Counted from the first letter of the stretch, positions 43,297 to 53,144 are shown. The stretch is 64,000 bases of DNA from Roseivirga sp. UBA6052 (GCA_002427755.1 DIYO01000001.1:1116001-1180000); one strand, 5' to 3'. Program-made: numbers and translations. Notes: a model not told the origin generated them from the letters alone.

Positions 43297-44331
43297 TTAT
43301 TCGTTAATGCCTGATGTAACTAATGCTAATTCCTTCAAGTTCTCTGGAACTTGAGTCATATACTCCGGATTCTTAGATAACCAAGACTTCTGCTCAGCTT
43401 TCCATTTTTCATATTCCTCCGGCTCTAGAACAGTCACCTTCTTTTTCATTGAGAAGTGACCTTCACCACAGATCTCAGTACATGCTAATTCATATTCGAA
43501 TTCAGGATTACCTTCTTCAACTCTCATTTCTGCTGTAGTCTTATTCGCTACAAACCAGAATTGAGTAGGCATACCCGGTACAGCATCCATTTTTAACCTC
43601 ATGTGAGGAATGTAAACACTGTGTAACACGTCACGAGCTCTGATTTTCAATAACACTGGCTTTCCTTTTGGAACTACAAGATCTCTGTACTGGAAATCAT
43701 CGAATCCAGATCTATCAGAGAAATCTTGACCATGGCTATTGACTGCGTCAATCAAGCGATAATCATAATCTCCTACTTCGTTATCCATTCCGCCATATCT
43801 TAAAGACCAAGCGAACTGGTAACCCATTATTTCTATCTGCTCAGAATCTTCTGGAGCTTCGCTCATGATACCATCCCATGCCATCCAGCCTGAGATCACT
43901 AACCATGTTAATACGATAGCCGGAACACCTGTCCAGATATACTCTAATTTGTTATTGTGTGGGTAGAATAAAGCTCTTCTACTCTCACTGTATCTATACT
44001 TCCAAGAGAAGTAAAATAACAATACGTTCGTTATAAAGAACACGATCCCTGTAATCCACATGGTTCTCCAGAACAACTTGTCTGTCAATTCACCATGTTC
44101 TGATGCCACAGGAGGATCATAGGCATCAAAATTTCCCCACGAATACCAAGCGGCCAACCCAAAGAATCCAACCATAAACACAATCATCATGATTGCATTT
44201 AAGTTGTTGCTACCCATTGTAGTCTTCTCACCTGTACCTTTTACCACACCTATCAGTCTACTGATTCTAAAAATCAGAAGAAGAATGGCTACAACCAGAA
44301 ATACTGCTAATGCAATGTAAAATCCGAACAT
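43297..44331 (-). CDS. ctaC: Cytochrome c oxidase subunit II
   Basis: Subunit II accepts electrons at its CuA centre. Ligands are seen in DVLHSVYIPHMRLKMDAVPG and CTEICGEGHFSM, giving the His, two Cys, Glu carbonyl, His and Met set. It is not fused to a cytochrome c domain (no CxxCH). It has three N-terminal helices, one more than usual: residues 3-23, about 45-63 and 88-108, then a further helix near 132-150. Electrons are expected to arrive from the adjacent ACIII through ActE or the ActA cytochrome domain. Confidence 0.95.
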   Translation of the reverse strand: MFGFYIALAVFLVVAILLLIFRISRLIGVVKGTGEKTTMGSNNLNAIMMIVFMVGFFGLAAWYSWGNFDAYDPPVASEHGELTDKLFWRTMWITGIVFFITNVLLFYFSWKYRYSESRRALFYPHNNKLEYIWTGVPAIVLTWLVISGWMAWDGIMSEAPEDSEQIEIMGYQFAWSLRYGGMDNEVGDYDYRLIDAVNSHGQDFSDRSGFDDFQYRDLVVPKGKPVLLKIRARDVLHSVYIPHMRLKMDAVPGMPTQFWFVANKTTAEMRVEEGNPEFEYELACTEICGEGHFSMKKKVTVLEPEEYEKWKAEQKSWLSKNPEYMTQVPENLKELALVTSGINE

Positions 44332-44349
44332 ATCTACTGTTTCTATAAA

Positions 44350-45816
44350 TTAAATATGGTGATGTTTTGCTTCTGCTAACATCGGGTGATTCTTAGGAAC
44401 AAGTGCATAAGAAGATAATGCTTTCAACACTACCCATAAGAATGCTGCTCCAAACATTAAGTACATACCGATCTCAGTTAAACCGAACGCTCCTGACTCT
44501 CCTAGCGTACCAGGAGTAACCATTAGGTAGAAATCGATCCAGTGCCCTAGTAGTACAACTACACAGGCAATCTTCAAGAATACATTCAATCTCTTCGCAT
44601 CTCTTGTCATAAGTGTCAAGAAAGGGAAGAAGAAATTCATAAAGATATTCACAAAGAAGAATGGTGCATACTTATCGCTTAAGAAGCGCTCTACGAAGTA
44701 TACAGACTCTTCCGGAATGTTTGCGTAGTAAATCAGTAAGAACTGAGAGAACCAGATGTAGGTCCAGAAAATACTGAATGCAAATACAAACTTTCCTAAG
44801 TCATGCAAGTGATTTGAAGTTACTTGAGGTAAGTAACCATTTTCTTTAAGTAATACTGTAATCAAAGTGATAAGTGCTAAGCCAGATACAAACCAGCTAG
44901 CAAATACATACCAACCGAACATGGTTGAGAACCAATGTGTATCGATTGACATAATCCAGTCCCAAGCGGCTACTGAAGAAGATACAGCAAAGAACACCAA
45001 GAAAATAGCTGATGTCTTTCTCATCTTTCTCCAAATATCATCTCCGCCTATTTCATCTTCTTGAACAGACATGGTCTTTAACATTCTGAACATCCAGAAC
45101 CAAATACCAAAGAAGATTACCATTCTAAGGATATAGAAAATTGGTAATCCTCCAGGAGAAGATAGCCAGAAGAAGAAGCCTTGCTTACCCGCTATGATCG
45201 CATCATAGTGAGTGTTAATAGATCCATCTTCGTTGAACTGATTATATAAATCACCGTGAGTCCAGTGGAAAATATCGTGATTAAAAAGGAAGAAAGCCCC
45301 AATCATTAAAATCGCAGATGGAGCAATCCAGTGCGCGATTGAAAGAGGAATTCTTAATATAAATGCTGACCAACCTGCTTGAGCAGCATATTGAATTGCG
45401 AAGAAGAATAGTCCTATAAGCGCAATACCCGTGAAATAGATATTGTTGATCCAGAAATCAACTTTGAATCTCTTGAACCAACCGCCTCCATGGCCTTCCT
45501 CTCCATGAGAGTCATCACCAGCATCTGCCATCAAAGCAGCTTCTTCGTACGAAGGACCGTGTCCATCATCGTGACCTTCTTCATGATTTCCTGAATCGTG
45601 GCCCTCAGAGTGATCCTCTTCGTGCCCTGCATCATGTCCATCATTATGATCACCTTCATGGTGTTGCTCGGTGTGATCACCCTCAGCATGTCCATCGCCA
45701 TGTTCTCCACCGCCTGGGAACATTGCACTACCTAATAACAGAACCGCTCCCACTACAAACGTAATAAGTAGCTTCTTTCTTAGTCCAGCGCTAAAGTCAA
45801 ATGTTTCTTTTGCCAT
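44350..45816 (-). CDS. actF: ACIII quinol-binding subunit ActF, with His/Asp-rich loop
   Basis: ActF is a polytopic subunit of the alternative complex III, which oxidises quinol and passes electrons to oxidase. The C-terminal three quarters contain about ten helices with NHDIFHWTHGD, AAWDWIMSIDTHWFSTMFGWYVFASWF and GHWIDFYLMVTPG, typical of the family. Between the first two helices lies an unusual stretch, residues 38-112, made almost entirely of His, Asp, Glu and Gly with 15 histidines (GDGHAEGDHTEQHHEGDHND is one part). It sits 19 bases after ctaC upstream in transcription order reversed, and directly follows actE. Confidence 0.93.
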   Translation of the reverse strand: MAKETFDFSAGLRKKLLITFVVGAVLLLGSAMFPGGGEHGDGHAEGDHTEQHHEGDHNDGHDAGHEEDHSEGHDSGNHEEGHDDGHGPSYEEAALMADAGDDSHGEEGHGGGWFKRFKVDFWINNIYFTGIALIGLFFFAIQYAAQAGWSAFILRIPLSIAHWIAPSAILMIGAFFLFNHDIFHWTHGDLYNQFNEDGSINTHYDAIIAGKQGFFFWLSSPGGLPIFYILRMVIFFGIWFWMFRMLKTMSVQEDEIGGDDIWRKMRKTSAIFLVFFAVSSSVAAWDWIMSIDTHWFSTMFGWYVFASWFVSGLALITLITVLLKENGYLPQVTSNHLHDLGKFVFAFSIFWTYIWFSQFLLIYYANIPEESVYFVERFLSDKYAPFFFVNIFMNFFFPFLTLMTRDAKRLNVFLKIACVVVLLGHWIDFYLMVTPGTLGESGAFGLTEIGMYLMFGAAFLWVVLKALSSYALVPKNHPMLAEAKHHHI

Positions 45817-45833
45817 CTCTTAAAAAGTCTCTG

Positions 45834-46451
45834 TTATAGTTTTTGTAATTCTTGAACATATCTAGCGATCTTCCATCGCTTATCCTCACTCATTTGAGAA
45901 CCATGGGCTCCCATACGTCTAATTCCGTGTGTAATCACATGGAATATATGACCTTGAGATAAGTTTCTTTGAGCTGGTGCTTGATAAGTAGGTACCCCTA
46001 AATAAACAGGCGCAACTAATCCGTCACCTTTACCCTGTGAACCATGACAGTGCTCACAGTAAAGATCATACAATCTCTTTCCTTCTGTCAAAACCTCAGG
46101 AGTAGCGTCAAATGGATTTTCAACCATTGCAGCAGCTTCAATATCATTTTTACCCAATCTGTAAGGAAGCATACCATTACCGTTTCTTCTTACAGTGCCA
46201 GCAACTGGTTGTCTTACATTTTGTGCATAAGGATTGTTGTCGTTAGAATTATAAAATTCTCCTAAACCATCCTCTCTATTACTTAGCCAAGAGCCCTTCT
46301 CCTTATCCTTAATTTGCGTCAATGGCTCGTAAGGAATTGAGTGATACATTTGTGGGGCATACTCTAAGCCAGGATTGTCACCCTCTGCCGTACAACCACT
46401 GATTACAGCAGCTGCTAAAAGAGGCAATAAAACTTTAAGTGTCCTGTTCAT
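45834..46451 (-). CDS. actE: ACIII cytochrome c subunit ActE, lipoprotein
   Basis: A mono-heme cytochrome c with one CxxCH (LYCEHCHGSQGKGDG) and a distal Met (RRMGAHGSQMSEDKRW). The signal peptide ends in VISGC, so the protein is lipid-anchored. I use the ATG at 46451; the longer frame to 46472 begins with TTG inside the end of actD. It belongs to the ACIII complex and probably hands electrons to the oxidase. Confidence 0.92.
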   Translation of the reverse strand: MNRTLKVLLPLLAAAVISGCTAEGDNPGLEYAPQMYHSIPYEPLTQIKDKEKGSWLSNREDGLGEFYNSNDNNPYAQNVRQPVAGTVRRNGNGMLPYRLGKNDIEAAAMVENPFDATPEVLTEGKRLYDLYCEHCHGSQGKGDGLVAPVYLGVPTYQAPAQRNLSQGHIFHVITHGIRRMGAHGSQMSEDKRWKIARYVQELQKL

Positions 46452-46461
46452 ATCTCTTAGC

Positions 46462-46995
46462 TTATTCTTCAACAGTTTTGTCGTTTACTTCTACAGCGCC
46501 TGAATCTTTCAAAACGCTTCCTATCTTTTTAGCATCAACTGCTTTGTTGCTACCAAGGTCAATCGCCATAATGTGCTTATCATCAGTAATTCTGATGTCC
46601 AACAACTTAGGATCTTTCCAAGGCTTTAAATCACTTGATACTAAAAAAGTACCTACCATACCAAAAGCAGCTAGTAGAACTGTAAGCTCGAATGTTACAG
46701 GAACAAAGTCAGGTAGTGCCACGAAGTTCTTACCACCAATGATCATTGGCCAGTCAATACCTAACATCCAAATCTGCATCGTCAACGCCAGAGTTGTACC
46801 TAAGGCACCAAACATAAAGGCAGCGATTGGAAGCCTAGACTTCTTGTAGCCTAATTCTTCGTCCAAACCATGTACAGGGAATGGGCTATATACCTCATCG
46901 ATTTTGATACCGGCTTCTCGCACAGCACCCACGGCTTTTAGCAATACGTCTTCGTCATCATAGACGCCAAGAACGAAATCTTTACTGTCACTCAT
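46462..46995 (-). CDS. actD: ACIII subunit ActD (DUF3341)
   Basis: A 177-residue protein with a soluble N-terminal domain (FVLGVYDDEDVLLKAVGAVREAGIKIDEVYSPFPVHGLDE), two central membrane helices, and a short soluble end, as in DUF3341. It has no cofactor and helps to hold the ACIII subunits together. It follows actC by 2 bases. Confidence 0.93.
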   Translation of the reverse strand: MSDSKDFVLGVYDDEDVLLKAVGAVREAGIKIDEVYSPFPVHGLDEELGYKKSRLPIAAFMFGALGTTLALTMQIWMLGIDWPMIIGGKNFVALPDFVPVTFELTVLLAAFGMVGTFLVSSDLKPWKDPKLLDIRITDDKHIMAIDLGSNKAVDAKKIGSVLKDSGAVEVNDKTVEE

Positions 46996-46997
46996 GA

Positions 46998-48362
46998 TTA
47001 GGCTTCGATTTTTTCAGATGATGATTTTACAATACTCTTAACTTCAGCCATGTTAATTACTGGGAAGAACTTCGCGAATAGGAAGAACGCAGTAAAGAAC
47101 AAACCGAAAGTGAATAGATACACTCCCATATCGTAAATCGTTGGGTAGAACATTGCCCAAGAAGATGGAAGGTAATCTCTATGAAGGGAGGTAACAATGA
47201 TTACGAAACGTTCAAACCACATACCAATATTCACAATAAGTGATAAAATGAATGTTGCTGCAATACTCGTTCTGATCTTCTTGAACCAGAACAACTGAGG
47301 AGAGATTACATTACATGTCATCATTGACCAATAGGCCCACCAGTAAGGTCCTTGCATTCTATTATAGAAAGCATACTGCTCAGCAGGTACTCCAGAGTAC
47401 CAAGCAATAAAGAACTCAGTGATGTATGCTATACCTACAATTGAACCTGTAACGATGATTACAATATTCATCATTTCAATGTGCTCAATTGTGATGTAGT
47501 CGTGTAGTTTAAATACTTGACGTGTTACGATCATCAACGTTAATACCATAGCAAAACCAGAAAAAATCGCTCCTGCAACGAAGTAAGGAGGGAAAATTGT
47601 GGTGTGCCATCCAGGAATAACTGATGTAGCAAAGTCAAACGATACAATGGTGTGTACAGAAAGTACAAGAGGCGTTGCTAAACCAGCTAAGATCAATGAT
47701 ACTGATTCGTATCTAGACCAAGTTCTGGCAGCACCATCCCATCCTAGAGATAAAGCACCATAAATTGTTTTTCTAATACCTGAAGCTCTATCGCGAATTG
47801 TGGCAAAATCAGGTACAAGACCCAAATACCAGAATACCAACGAAACCGAGAAGTAAGTTGATATCGCGAATACGTCCCATAATAGTGGAGAGTTAAAGTT
47901 CACCCAAAGTGAACCAAAAGTATTTGGCAATGGTAGTGCCCAGTATGCTCCTAACCATGGACGACCCATGTGAAGTACAGGGAACATTGCAGCACAGATT
48001 ACAGCGAAAATAGTCATCGCCTCTGATGCTCTGTTAATTGCCATTCTCCATTTTTGGCGGAATAAGAGCAATACCGCAGAGATTAGGGTACCTGCGTGAC
48101 CAATACCAACCCACCATACGAAGTTAGTAATGTCCCAAGCCCAACCTACGGTTTTGTTTAGCCCCCACATGCCAATACCTTCCCAAAGTGTAGCAGCTAC
48201 GGCTAAGAACCCAATGGCTAAAGTCACCACTGAAATTCCGAATGCCATTAACCACAGCTTTGAAGGCTTACCTTCTACCTGACGGCAAATATCCTCGGTC
48301 ACATCGTGAACCGTTTTGCCACCGGTAATTAGAGGTTTTCTTACAGTTGCTTCAACTTGCAT
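46998..48362 (-). CDS. actC: ACIII membrane subunit ActC (NrfD family)
   Basis: ActC is the polytopic quinol-binding subunit beside ActB. The 454-residue sequence has about ten helices and NrfD-type segments such as FVWWVGIGHAGTLISAVLLLFRQKWR, FPVLHMGRPWLGAYWALPLPN, and HTIVSFDFATSVIPGWHTTIFPPYFVAGAIFSG. Conserved His and Asp residues near the periplasmic side probably handle quinol protons. It lies 18 bases after actB. Confidence 0.95.
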   Translation of the reverse strand: MQVEATVRKPLITGGKTVHDVTEDICRQVEGKPSKLWLMAFGISVVTLAIGFLAVAATLWEGIGMWGLNKTVGWAWDITNFVWWVGIGHAGTLISAVLLLFRQKWRMAINRASEAMTIFAVICAAMFPVLHMGRPWLGAYWALPLPNTFGSLWVNFNSPLLWDVFAISTYFSVSLVFWYLGLVPDFATIRDRASGIRKTIYGALSLGWDGAARTWSRYESVSLILAGLATPLVLSVHTIVSFDFATSVIPGWHTTIFPPYFVAGAIFSGFAMVLTLMIVTRQVFKLHDYITIEHIEMMNIVIIVTGSIVGIAYITEFFIAWYSGVPAEQYAFYNRMQGPYWWAYWSMMTCNVISPQLFWFKKIRTSIAATFILSLIVNIGMWFERFVIIVTSLHRDYLPSSWAMFYPTIYDMGVYLFTFGLFFTAFFLFAKFFPVINMAEVKSIVKSSSEKIEA

Positions 48363-48380
48363 TTATCTCGGTTTTAAAAA

Positions 48381-51300
48381 TTAAGCTTCAGTTTTGTTCT
48401 TATTTCTAATCTTAGTCATGTACCACACATTAGGAGACACATTTATCTCTTCAAGTACATGGTAAGCTCTGTCTTCATTCACTACTCTTTCAGTAGCACC
48501 TTCACCATCTTTCTTCTCTTCGATTTGAAGCATTTTAGAAATAGCTGAGTTTTTGTCGTTCAAGTCACCAAACGTGATAGCATCAGAAGGACAAGCCGTA
48601 GCACAAGCCGTGTTGATTTCACCATCAACAGGTCTTCTACCCTCTCTCTTCGCAGCTAATTTACCCGCTTGAATTCTTTGAACACACATAGTACACTTCT
48701 CCATAACCCCTCTAGCACGAACAGTTACGTCTGGGTTCAATACCATTTTACCCAAGTCGTTATTCATGGCAAGGTTCTTATCGAACTGCGTATTATCGTG
48801 GTATTTGAACCAGTTGAATCTTCTCACTTTGTAAGGACAGTTGTTAGCACAGTATCTCGTACCAATACATCTGTTATAAGTCATCTGGTTAAGACCTTCA
48901 GTACTGTGAGTAGTTGCAGCCACCGGACATACCGTCTCACATGGTGCATTATTACAGTGCTGACACATCATTGGTTGGAAAGTAACTTCTGGGTTCTCAG
49001 CAGCTTGCTCCAACTCTTTTTTATTACCAGCAGGATTAGCAGCAGAATAGTATCTGTCAATTCTAATCCAAGCCATTTCTCTTCTGTTAAGAACTTCTTC
49101 CTTACCAACAACAGGAATATTGTTCTCAGCCTGACAAGCCACCGTACATGCAGAACAACCAGTACAAGAGTTCATGTCGATTGACATGGCCCAGTGGTGG
49201 TTATTGTACTCGTGACCTTGCCATAAGGTGATTTTTGAAGGTTTATAGTACTCCCCTTCTTTATAAATTTTTGGAGAATATCTTCCGGCAGAAGTATTCT
49301 TCTTATACTCGTCTAAAGTAGACTCTTGCACTACGTTTTCACGACCCATGTAAGTCTGGTGCGTTTGAGTTTGTGCAATTCTGTAAGTCTCACCAGTAGC
49401 TGCTACGCTCACACCACCCAATACATCAGTAACGTTAGCACCATTTAGCTTAGTAATTAATGGATAAGCATTAACCCCAAGGTTATCAGCTACTTTACCA
49501 GCCTTAGTTCTACCATATCCAACAGCGAGACCTAATGTACCAGTAGCTTGACCTGGTTGAACTAATGCAGGAACCTGCATTGAATTTCCTCCTACTGTCA
49601 ATTCTACTAATTGTGTCTCTCCTTCGAACATTTCAATACCCATCTCATTAGCATCAGCTATAGACATAGTCAGATAGTTATCCCAAGTAGCTTTAGTTAC
49701 AGGATCAGACATCTCTTGTAACCATGGGTTATTAGCCTGAGAACCATCTCCTAGACCAATTTTAGCATACAAGGCTAATTCAAATCCGTTATCTGCTTTT
49801 TTGTAATTCTGAGCAATGCTGGTTCCTGCACCAGATGCAGAAGCAAAGTCATATGTGTAAGCATTTGTATTTCCGCCTGTCTCGAATACACCATCAAAAA
49901 GTGCTTTATCCCAGAACATTTGGAAGTTTGAAGTATCAGATTGCTTAGTAAAGAAGTTCTCTCTCCAATTGATTTGCATGTAAGCGTAATACTCAATTGG
50001 ATTACCCGACCATTTCAGGAATGACTCAGGCGCTTGTCTTGTACTAAATAAAGGAGCAATTGTAGGTTGAACTAAACTGAAGTGACCTTCTCTCAATTCA
50101 ACATCATTCCACTGCTCTAAATAATGGTGATCAGGAGCTATATACTCTACGGCAGAAGCTGTTTCATCCATTCTATCAGAAGTAGATACTGTCAATTTAG
50201 CTTTAGATAAACCTGCAGCAATTGCAGCACCTTCGGCTGAATCGTAAACCGGGTTACAGTTAAAGAAGATAACTGCTCCAATGCTTCCGCCATTTAATTC
50301 TTTAGCGAAGTTGGCCATCGCTTGGTCATCACCTTGTCTGTAGTGTACAGGAGCATTAGGATTTATAGTAGTACCATAATTGCCTAACATGGCATTGATA
50401 CCATTTACTAATACTTGTACTGCAGGATCATTAGAACCTGCCACAACAAGAGATTCACCTTTATTAGCTAATAGATCATTAACAGCTTCTGACACGAAGC
50501 TAACATCAGCAGCATTTGCTCCTGAAACGTTAGACTGACCAGATTTTGCTGCAATGGCATTGTACATAGCTGCTACCAATGGACCTACTTGCGAAGGTTT
50601 GATGGCAGCTCTATGATCTGCATTAGCACCCGTCATTGACAGGTTAGATTCGAACTGGTAATGACGTGACATTACTCTATGGTTCGAATTGATTTTTCTT
50701 GTTTTAGCGTACTGCTTAGCGAATTCAATAGGTGAAATCCAAGTTCCAAGGAAGTCAGCACCTACACTCACAATTGTTTTTGCTTGAGAGAAGTCATATG
50801 AAGGAATCATAGACTGTCCAAACGACCTTCTGTTCGCTTCAGCAATACCGTAAGCAGAAATTGGATCGTAAGAAACATGCTGAGTAGTTGGATACTTCTC
50901 AACAAATTCGCCCACAGCTCTTTTAGTAGTAGGACTCAATACAGACTTACTTACAATTCTAATTTGACCGCCAACGTTAGCTACTTGATTCAGTCTGCTA
51001 ACCACTTCTGAGTCTAAACTTTCCCAAGCGATATCAGCACCACCTTTTAAAGGCCCTGTTAATCTTTCCTTATCATATAAAGAAAGAACAGATGCTTCAA
51101 CCTGAGCATTTGTACCACCATGAGAAATTGAAGAGTATTTGTTACCATCAACTTTGATTGGCCTACCCTCTCTTGTTTTTACCACAACACTTACTGCATC
51201 TCCACCATTTACATAGGTAGATGCATAATAGTTAGGTACAGAAGGATCTACGTCAACAGGCTTATTTAAATAAGGAATAGCTTTTCTTACCGGAGCCTCA

Positions 51301-51488
51301 CAAGAAGCCAAAGTAGCTGCTGCTACACCAAATCCCATCAACTTAAGGAAGTCACGTCTGTTACTTCCACCTTCTTCATTACCAATTGGTAAATACTCTG
51401 GAAATTCCGATTCGTTTTTCTTTACGAAGTCAGCATCGTTTCTAAGTTGCTCGATGCCTTTCCAGTATGTTTTTTGATTTTCCTTCAT
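48381..51488 (-). CDS. actB: ACIII iron-sulfur subunit ActB (molybdopterin oxidoreductase-like)
   Basis: ActB is the periplasmic iron-sulfur protein of ACIII. The N-terminus has a twin-arginine motif (NRRDFLKLMGFG) and lipobox-like LASC, so it is Tat-exported and probably lipid-anchored. The long first part resembles molybdopterin enzymes but is not expected to bind the cofactor in this family. The C-terminal part carries four cysteine clusters: CTGCSACTVAC, CQHCNNAPCETVC, CIGTRYCANNC and CTMCVQRI..CATACP, for the cubane centres. Length (1035 residues) is normal. Confidence 0.95.
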   Translation of the reverse strand: MKENQKTYWKGIEQLRNDADFVKKNESEFPEYLPIGNEEGGSNRRDFLKLMGFGVAAATLASCEAPVRKAIPYLNKPVDVDPSVPNYYASTYVNGGDAVSVVVKTREGRPIKVDGNKYSSISHGGTNAQVEASVLSLYDKERLTGPLKGGADIAWESLDSEVVSRLNQVANVGGQIRIVSKSVLSPTTKRAVGEFVEKYPTTQHVSYDPISAYGIAEANRRSFGQSMIPSYDFSQAKTIVSVGADFLGTWISPIEFAKQYAKTRKINSNHRVMSRHYQFESNLSMTGANADHRAAIKPSQVGPLVAAMYNAIAAKSGQSNVSGANAADVSFVSEAVNDLLANKGESLVVAGSNDPAVQVLVNGINAMLGNYGTTINPNAPVHYRQGDDQAMANFAKELNGGSIGAVIFFNCNPVYDSAEGAAIAAGLSKAKLTVSTSDRMDETASAVEYIAPDHHYLEQWNDVELREGHFSLVQPTIAPLFSTRQAPESFLKWSGNPIEYYAYMQINWRENFFTKQSDTSNFQMFWDKALFDGVFETGGNTNAYTYDFASASGAGTSIAQNYKKADNGFELALYAKIGLGDGSQANNPWLQEMSDPVTKATWDNYLTMSIADANEMGIEMFEGETQLVELTVGGNSMQVPALVQPGQATGTLGLAVGYGRTKAGKVADNLGVNAYPLITKLNGANVTDVLGGVSVAATGETYRIAQTQTHQTYMGRENVVQESTLDEYKKNTSAGRYSPKIYKEGEYYKPSKITLWQGHEYNNHHWAMSIDMNSCTGCSACTVACQAENNIPVVGKEEVLNRREMAWIRIDRYYSAANPAGNKKELEQAAENPEVTFQPMMCQHCNNAPCETVCPVAATTHSTEGLNQMTYNRCIGTRYCANNCPYKVRRFNWFKYHDNTQFDKNLAMNNDLGKMVLNPDVTVRARGVMEKCTMCVQRIQAGKLAAKREGRRPVDGEINTACATACPSDAITFGDLNDKNSAISKMLQIEEKKDGEGATERVVNEDRAYHVLEEINVSPNVWYMTKIRNKNKTEA

Positions 51489-51515
51489 TGTATATAAGTC
51501 AGAAATCTCGATTTT

Positions 51516-52766
51516 TTAGTAGTGACACTTAGCACATTCCAGTCCACCGATATCGGTAACCTTCATTGGCGTTGTGGTATTTGAATTGTGTAGTTCAACA
51601 AGCTTGTCATAATAGGCATTGCCTTGCGTATTTAAGCTTGTATTTCTGTGACAGTCGATACACCACCCCATTGTAAGCGGTGCATGCTGCTTAACTACTT
51701 CCATCTCTTGGATCTCTCCATGACAAGTCTGACATTCTACACCACCTACTTTTACGTGTTGCGAGTGGTTAAAGTATGCCAAGTCAGGTAAGTTATGTAC
51801 TCTAACCCATTCTATCGGTTGACCGCTTTCTTGGGCTGCATATAGTTTCTGAATTTCAGGTGAGTCGGTTTTAATGGCACTGTGGCAGTTCATACAAATA
51901 TTCACTGATGGGATATTGGCCGACTTACCAATCTCCACACCCGTGTGACAATACTGACAGCCAATTTCGTATTGACCTGCGTGTATTTTATGAGAGAATG
52001 CAATAGGCTGCTCAGGAGCATAACCTTGTTGAACACCCACTGTGTATAGTCCATCAATCACATTCTTAGCACCTAATGCAATAACTAAGAAAGTAACAAT
52101 CCCTATTACTGTAGGACTTTTTAAGAAAGCCAATAGGCTGAAACGCTCAGCTACTACTTCTTGATCCTCTTCAGTTAGTCCTTCTTTATCTTGTAAGTAT
52201 TTCTTTAGAACACCAATAATGATTCCTAATACAATCAGGATCAATACCAATACCACTACAAGTGCTGCAATGATAATATTCAAATAAGCAGTAGGGATAC
52301 CACCTTGTGGTGCAGCAGCACCATCAGCTCCTACAGCGGCAGATGCATCAACGGCCGGGGTTGGAGGATTTTCTTCGTAATCTCTTACGTAAGCCATGAT
52401 GGCAAGAATTTGCGCATCTTCTAAATCATGCGATGGCATTTGAAGCTGGTTGTACTCATTATAAAGAGCAACTGCTTGTGCATCACCAGAAGCGATTAGT
52501 TTTTGGCTATTCTTAACAAAAGAATAAATCCAGTCTACCGTTCTTCTGTCGTAAACGCCTGCTAATGCAGGACCAACTAATTTTTGATCTACCCTGTGGC
52601 AAGTATTACATGCCCACTCACTAAATAATTGCTCGCCTTGAGCAATAATCTCAGGATCGGTAGGTACGGCATCTCTTTGTGCAAAAACGTTTACACTAGA
52701 AAAAACGAAACAGCATACAAAAACGAATGCTGTCGTCCATCGAACAAGAGTTCTATTCTTAACCAT
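51516..52766 (-). CDS. actA: ACIII multiheme cytochrome c subunit ActA
   Basis: ActA has six CxxCH sites: one in an N-terminal cytochrome c domain (WACNTCHRV) and five in the C-terminal multiheme part (IGCQYCHTG, NICMNCHSA, VECQTCHGE, GWCIDCHRN, LECAKCHY). A membrane helix (about residues 165-185) joins the two parts. The signal peptide starts at the ATG at 52766 (MVKNRTLVRW); the longer frame to 52844 lies upstream of the promoter -7 box and is rejected. It leads the ACIII-oxidase operon. Confidence 0.93.
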   Translation of the reverse strand: MVKNRTLVRWTTAFVFVCCFVFSSVNVFAQRDAVPTDPEIIAQGEQLFSEWACNTCHRVDQKLVGPALAGVYDRRTVDWIYSFVKNSQKLIASGDAQAVALYNEYNQLQMPSHDLEDAQILAIMAYVRDYEENPPTPAVDASAAVGADGAAAPQGGIPTAYLNIIIAALVVVLVLILIVLGIIIGVLKKYLQDKEGLTEEDQEVVAERFSLLAFLKSPTVIGIVTFLVIALGAKNVIDGLYTVGVQQGYAPEQPIAFSHKIHAGQYEIGCQYCHTGVEIGKSANIPSVNICMNCHSAIKTDSPEIQKLYAAQESGQPIEWVRVHNLPDLAYFNHSQHVKVGGVECQTCHGEIQEMEVVKQHAPLTMGWCIDCHRNTSLNTQGNAYYDKLVELHNSNTTTPMKVTDIGGLECAKCHY

Positions 52767-52814
52767 AAATGTCGAATTTTTTATCACAGATTGGCTCACT
52801 GTTGAAAATCTGGT

Positions 52815-52845
52815 CAAAGGTAGTATTGGAAGGCCGTTTTTCAAA
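52815..52845 (-). promoter_or_regulatory. Promoter of the ACIII/oxidase operon
   Basis: Read on the reverse strand, TTTG (52842-52845) and TACCTTTG (52815-52822) are separated by exactly 19 bases. This is a full match to the Bacteroidota housekeeping consensus TTTG-N19-TAnnTTTG. The transcript should begin near 52808, about 40 bases before the actA ATG. Confidence 0.72.
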
Positions 52846-53144
52846 CTAAAACTTACAGACAGAAAGGGGCCTATCTGTTCGTTACCCAGAATCTTATAAA
52901 TCTGAATCTCAGTTCTTTACAAGACATTCTAGAGTATTAATTTTATTTAGAATTATTATAAATAACTCATAATCGAACACTTGGCAAAACATTTTAAATT
53001 GGCTTAAGCTGAAAAGAATGTGCGTAAATTTCATTTGTCTGCTTTCAAGCCAAAGAATATAAGCTTATAACTAAGTTTTAAGGAATAATGAATGGTATTT
53101 GAATCAACCACATGCACGACAAATGCTGACGTAAATCATTGAAT
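52846..53144. other. Intergenic region between actA and tRNA-Cys
   Basis: About 300 bases beyond the actA promoter with no convincing coding frame. The frames present are short, and a longer one at 53078-53329 overlaps the tRNA and two terminators. I see no RNA gene or repeat here apart from these flanking elements. Confidence 0.6.

Noticed and set aside
45531..45728. Frame rich in Met, Thr and Ile opposite or alongside the His-rich loop of actF
   Set aside because: It is the +1 shadow of the low-complexity GAY-type codons of the ActF loop.
48669..49184. Forward frame of 171 codons, Ser/Thr/Val-rich
   Set aside because: Antisense to the cysteine clusters of actB; composition reflects the reverse complement of a conserved gene.
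52767..52844. Longer N-terminus for actA
   Set aside because: It covers the promoter -7 box and puts 26 polar residues before a good signal peptide.
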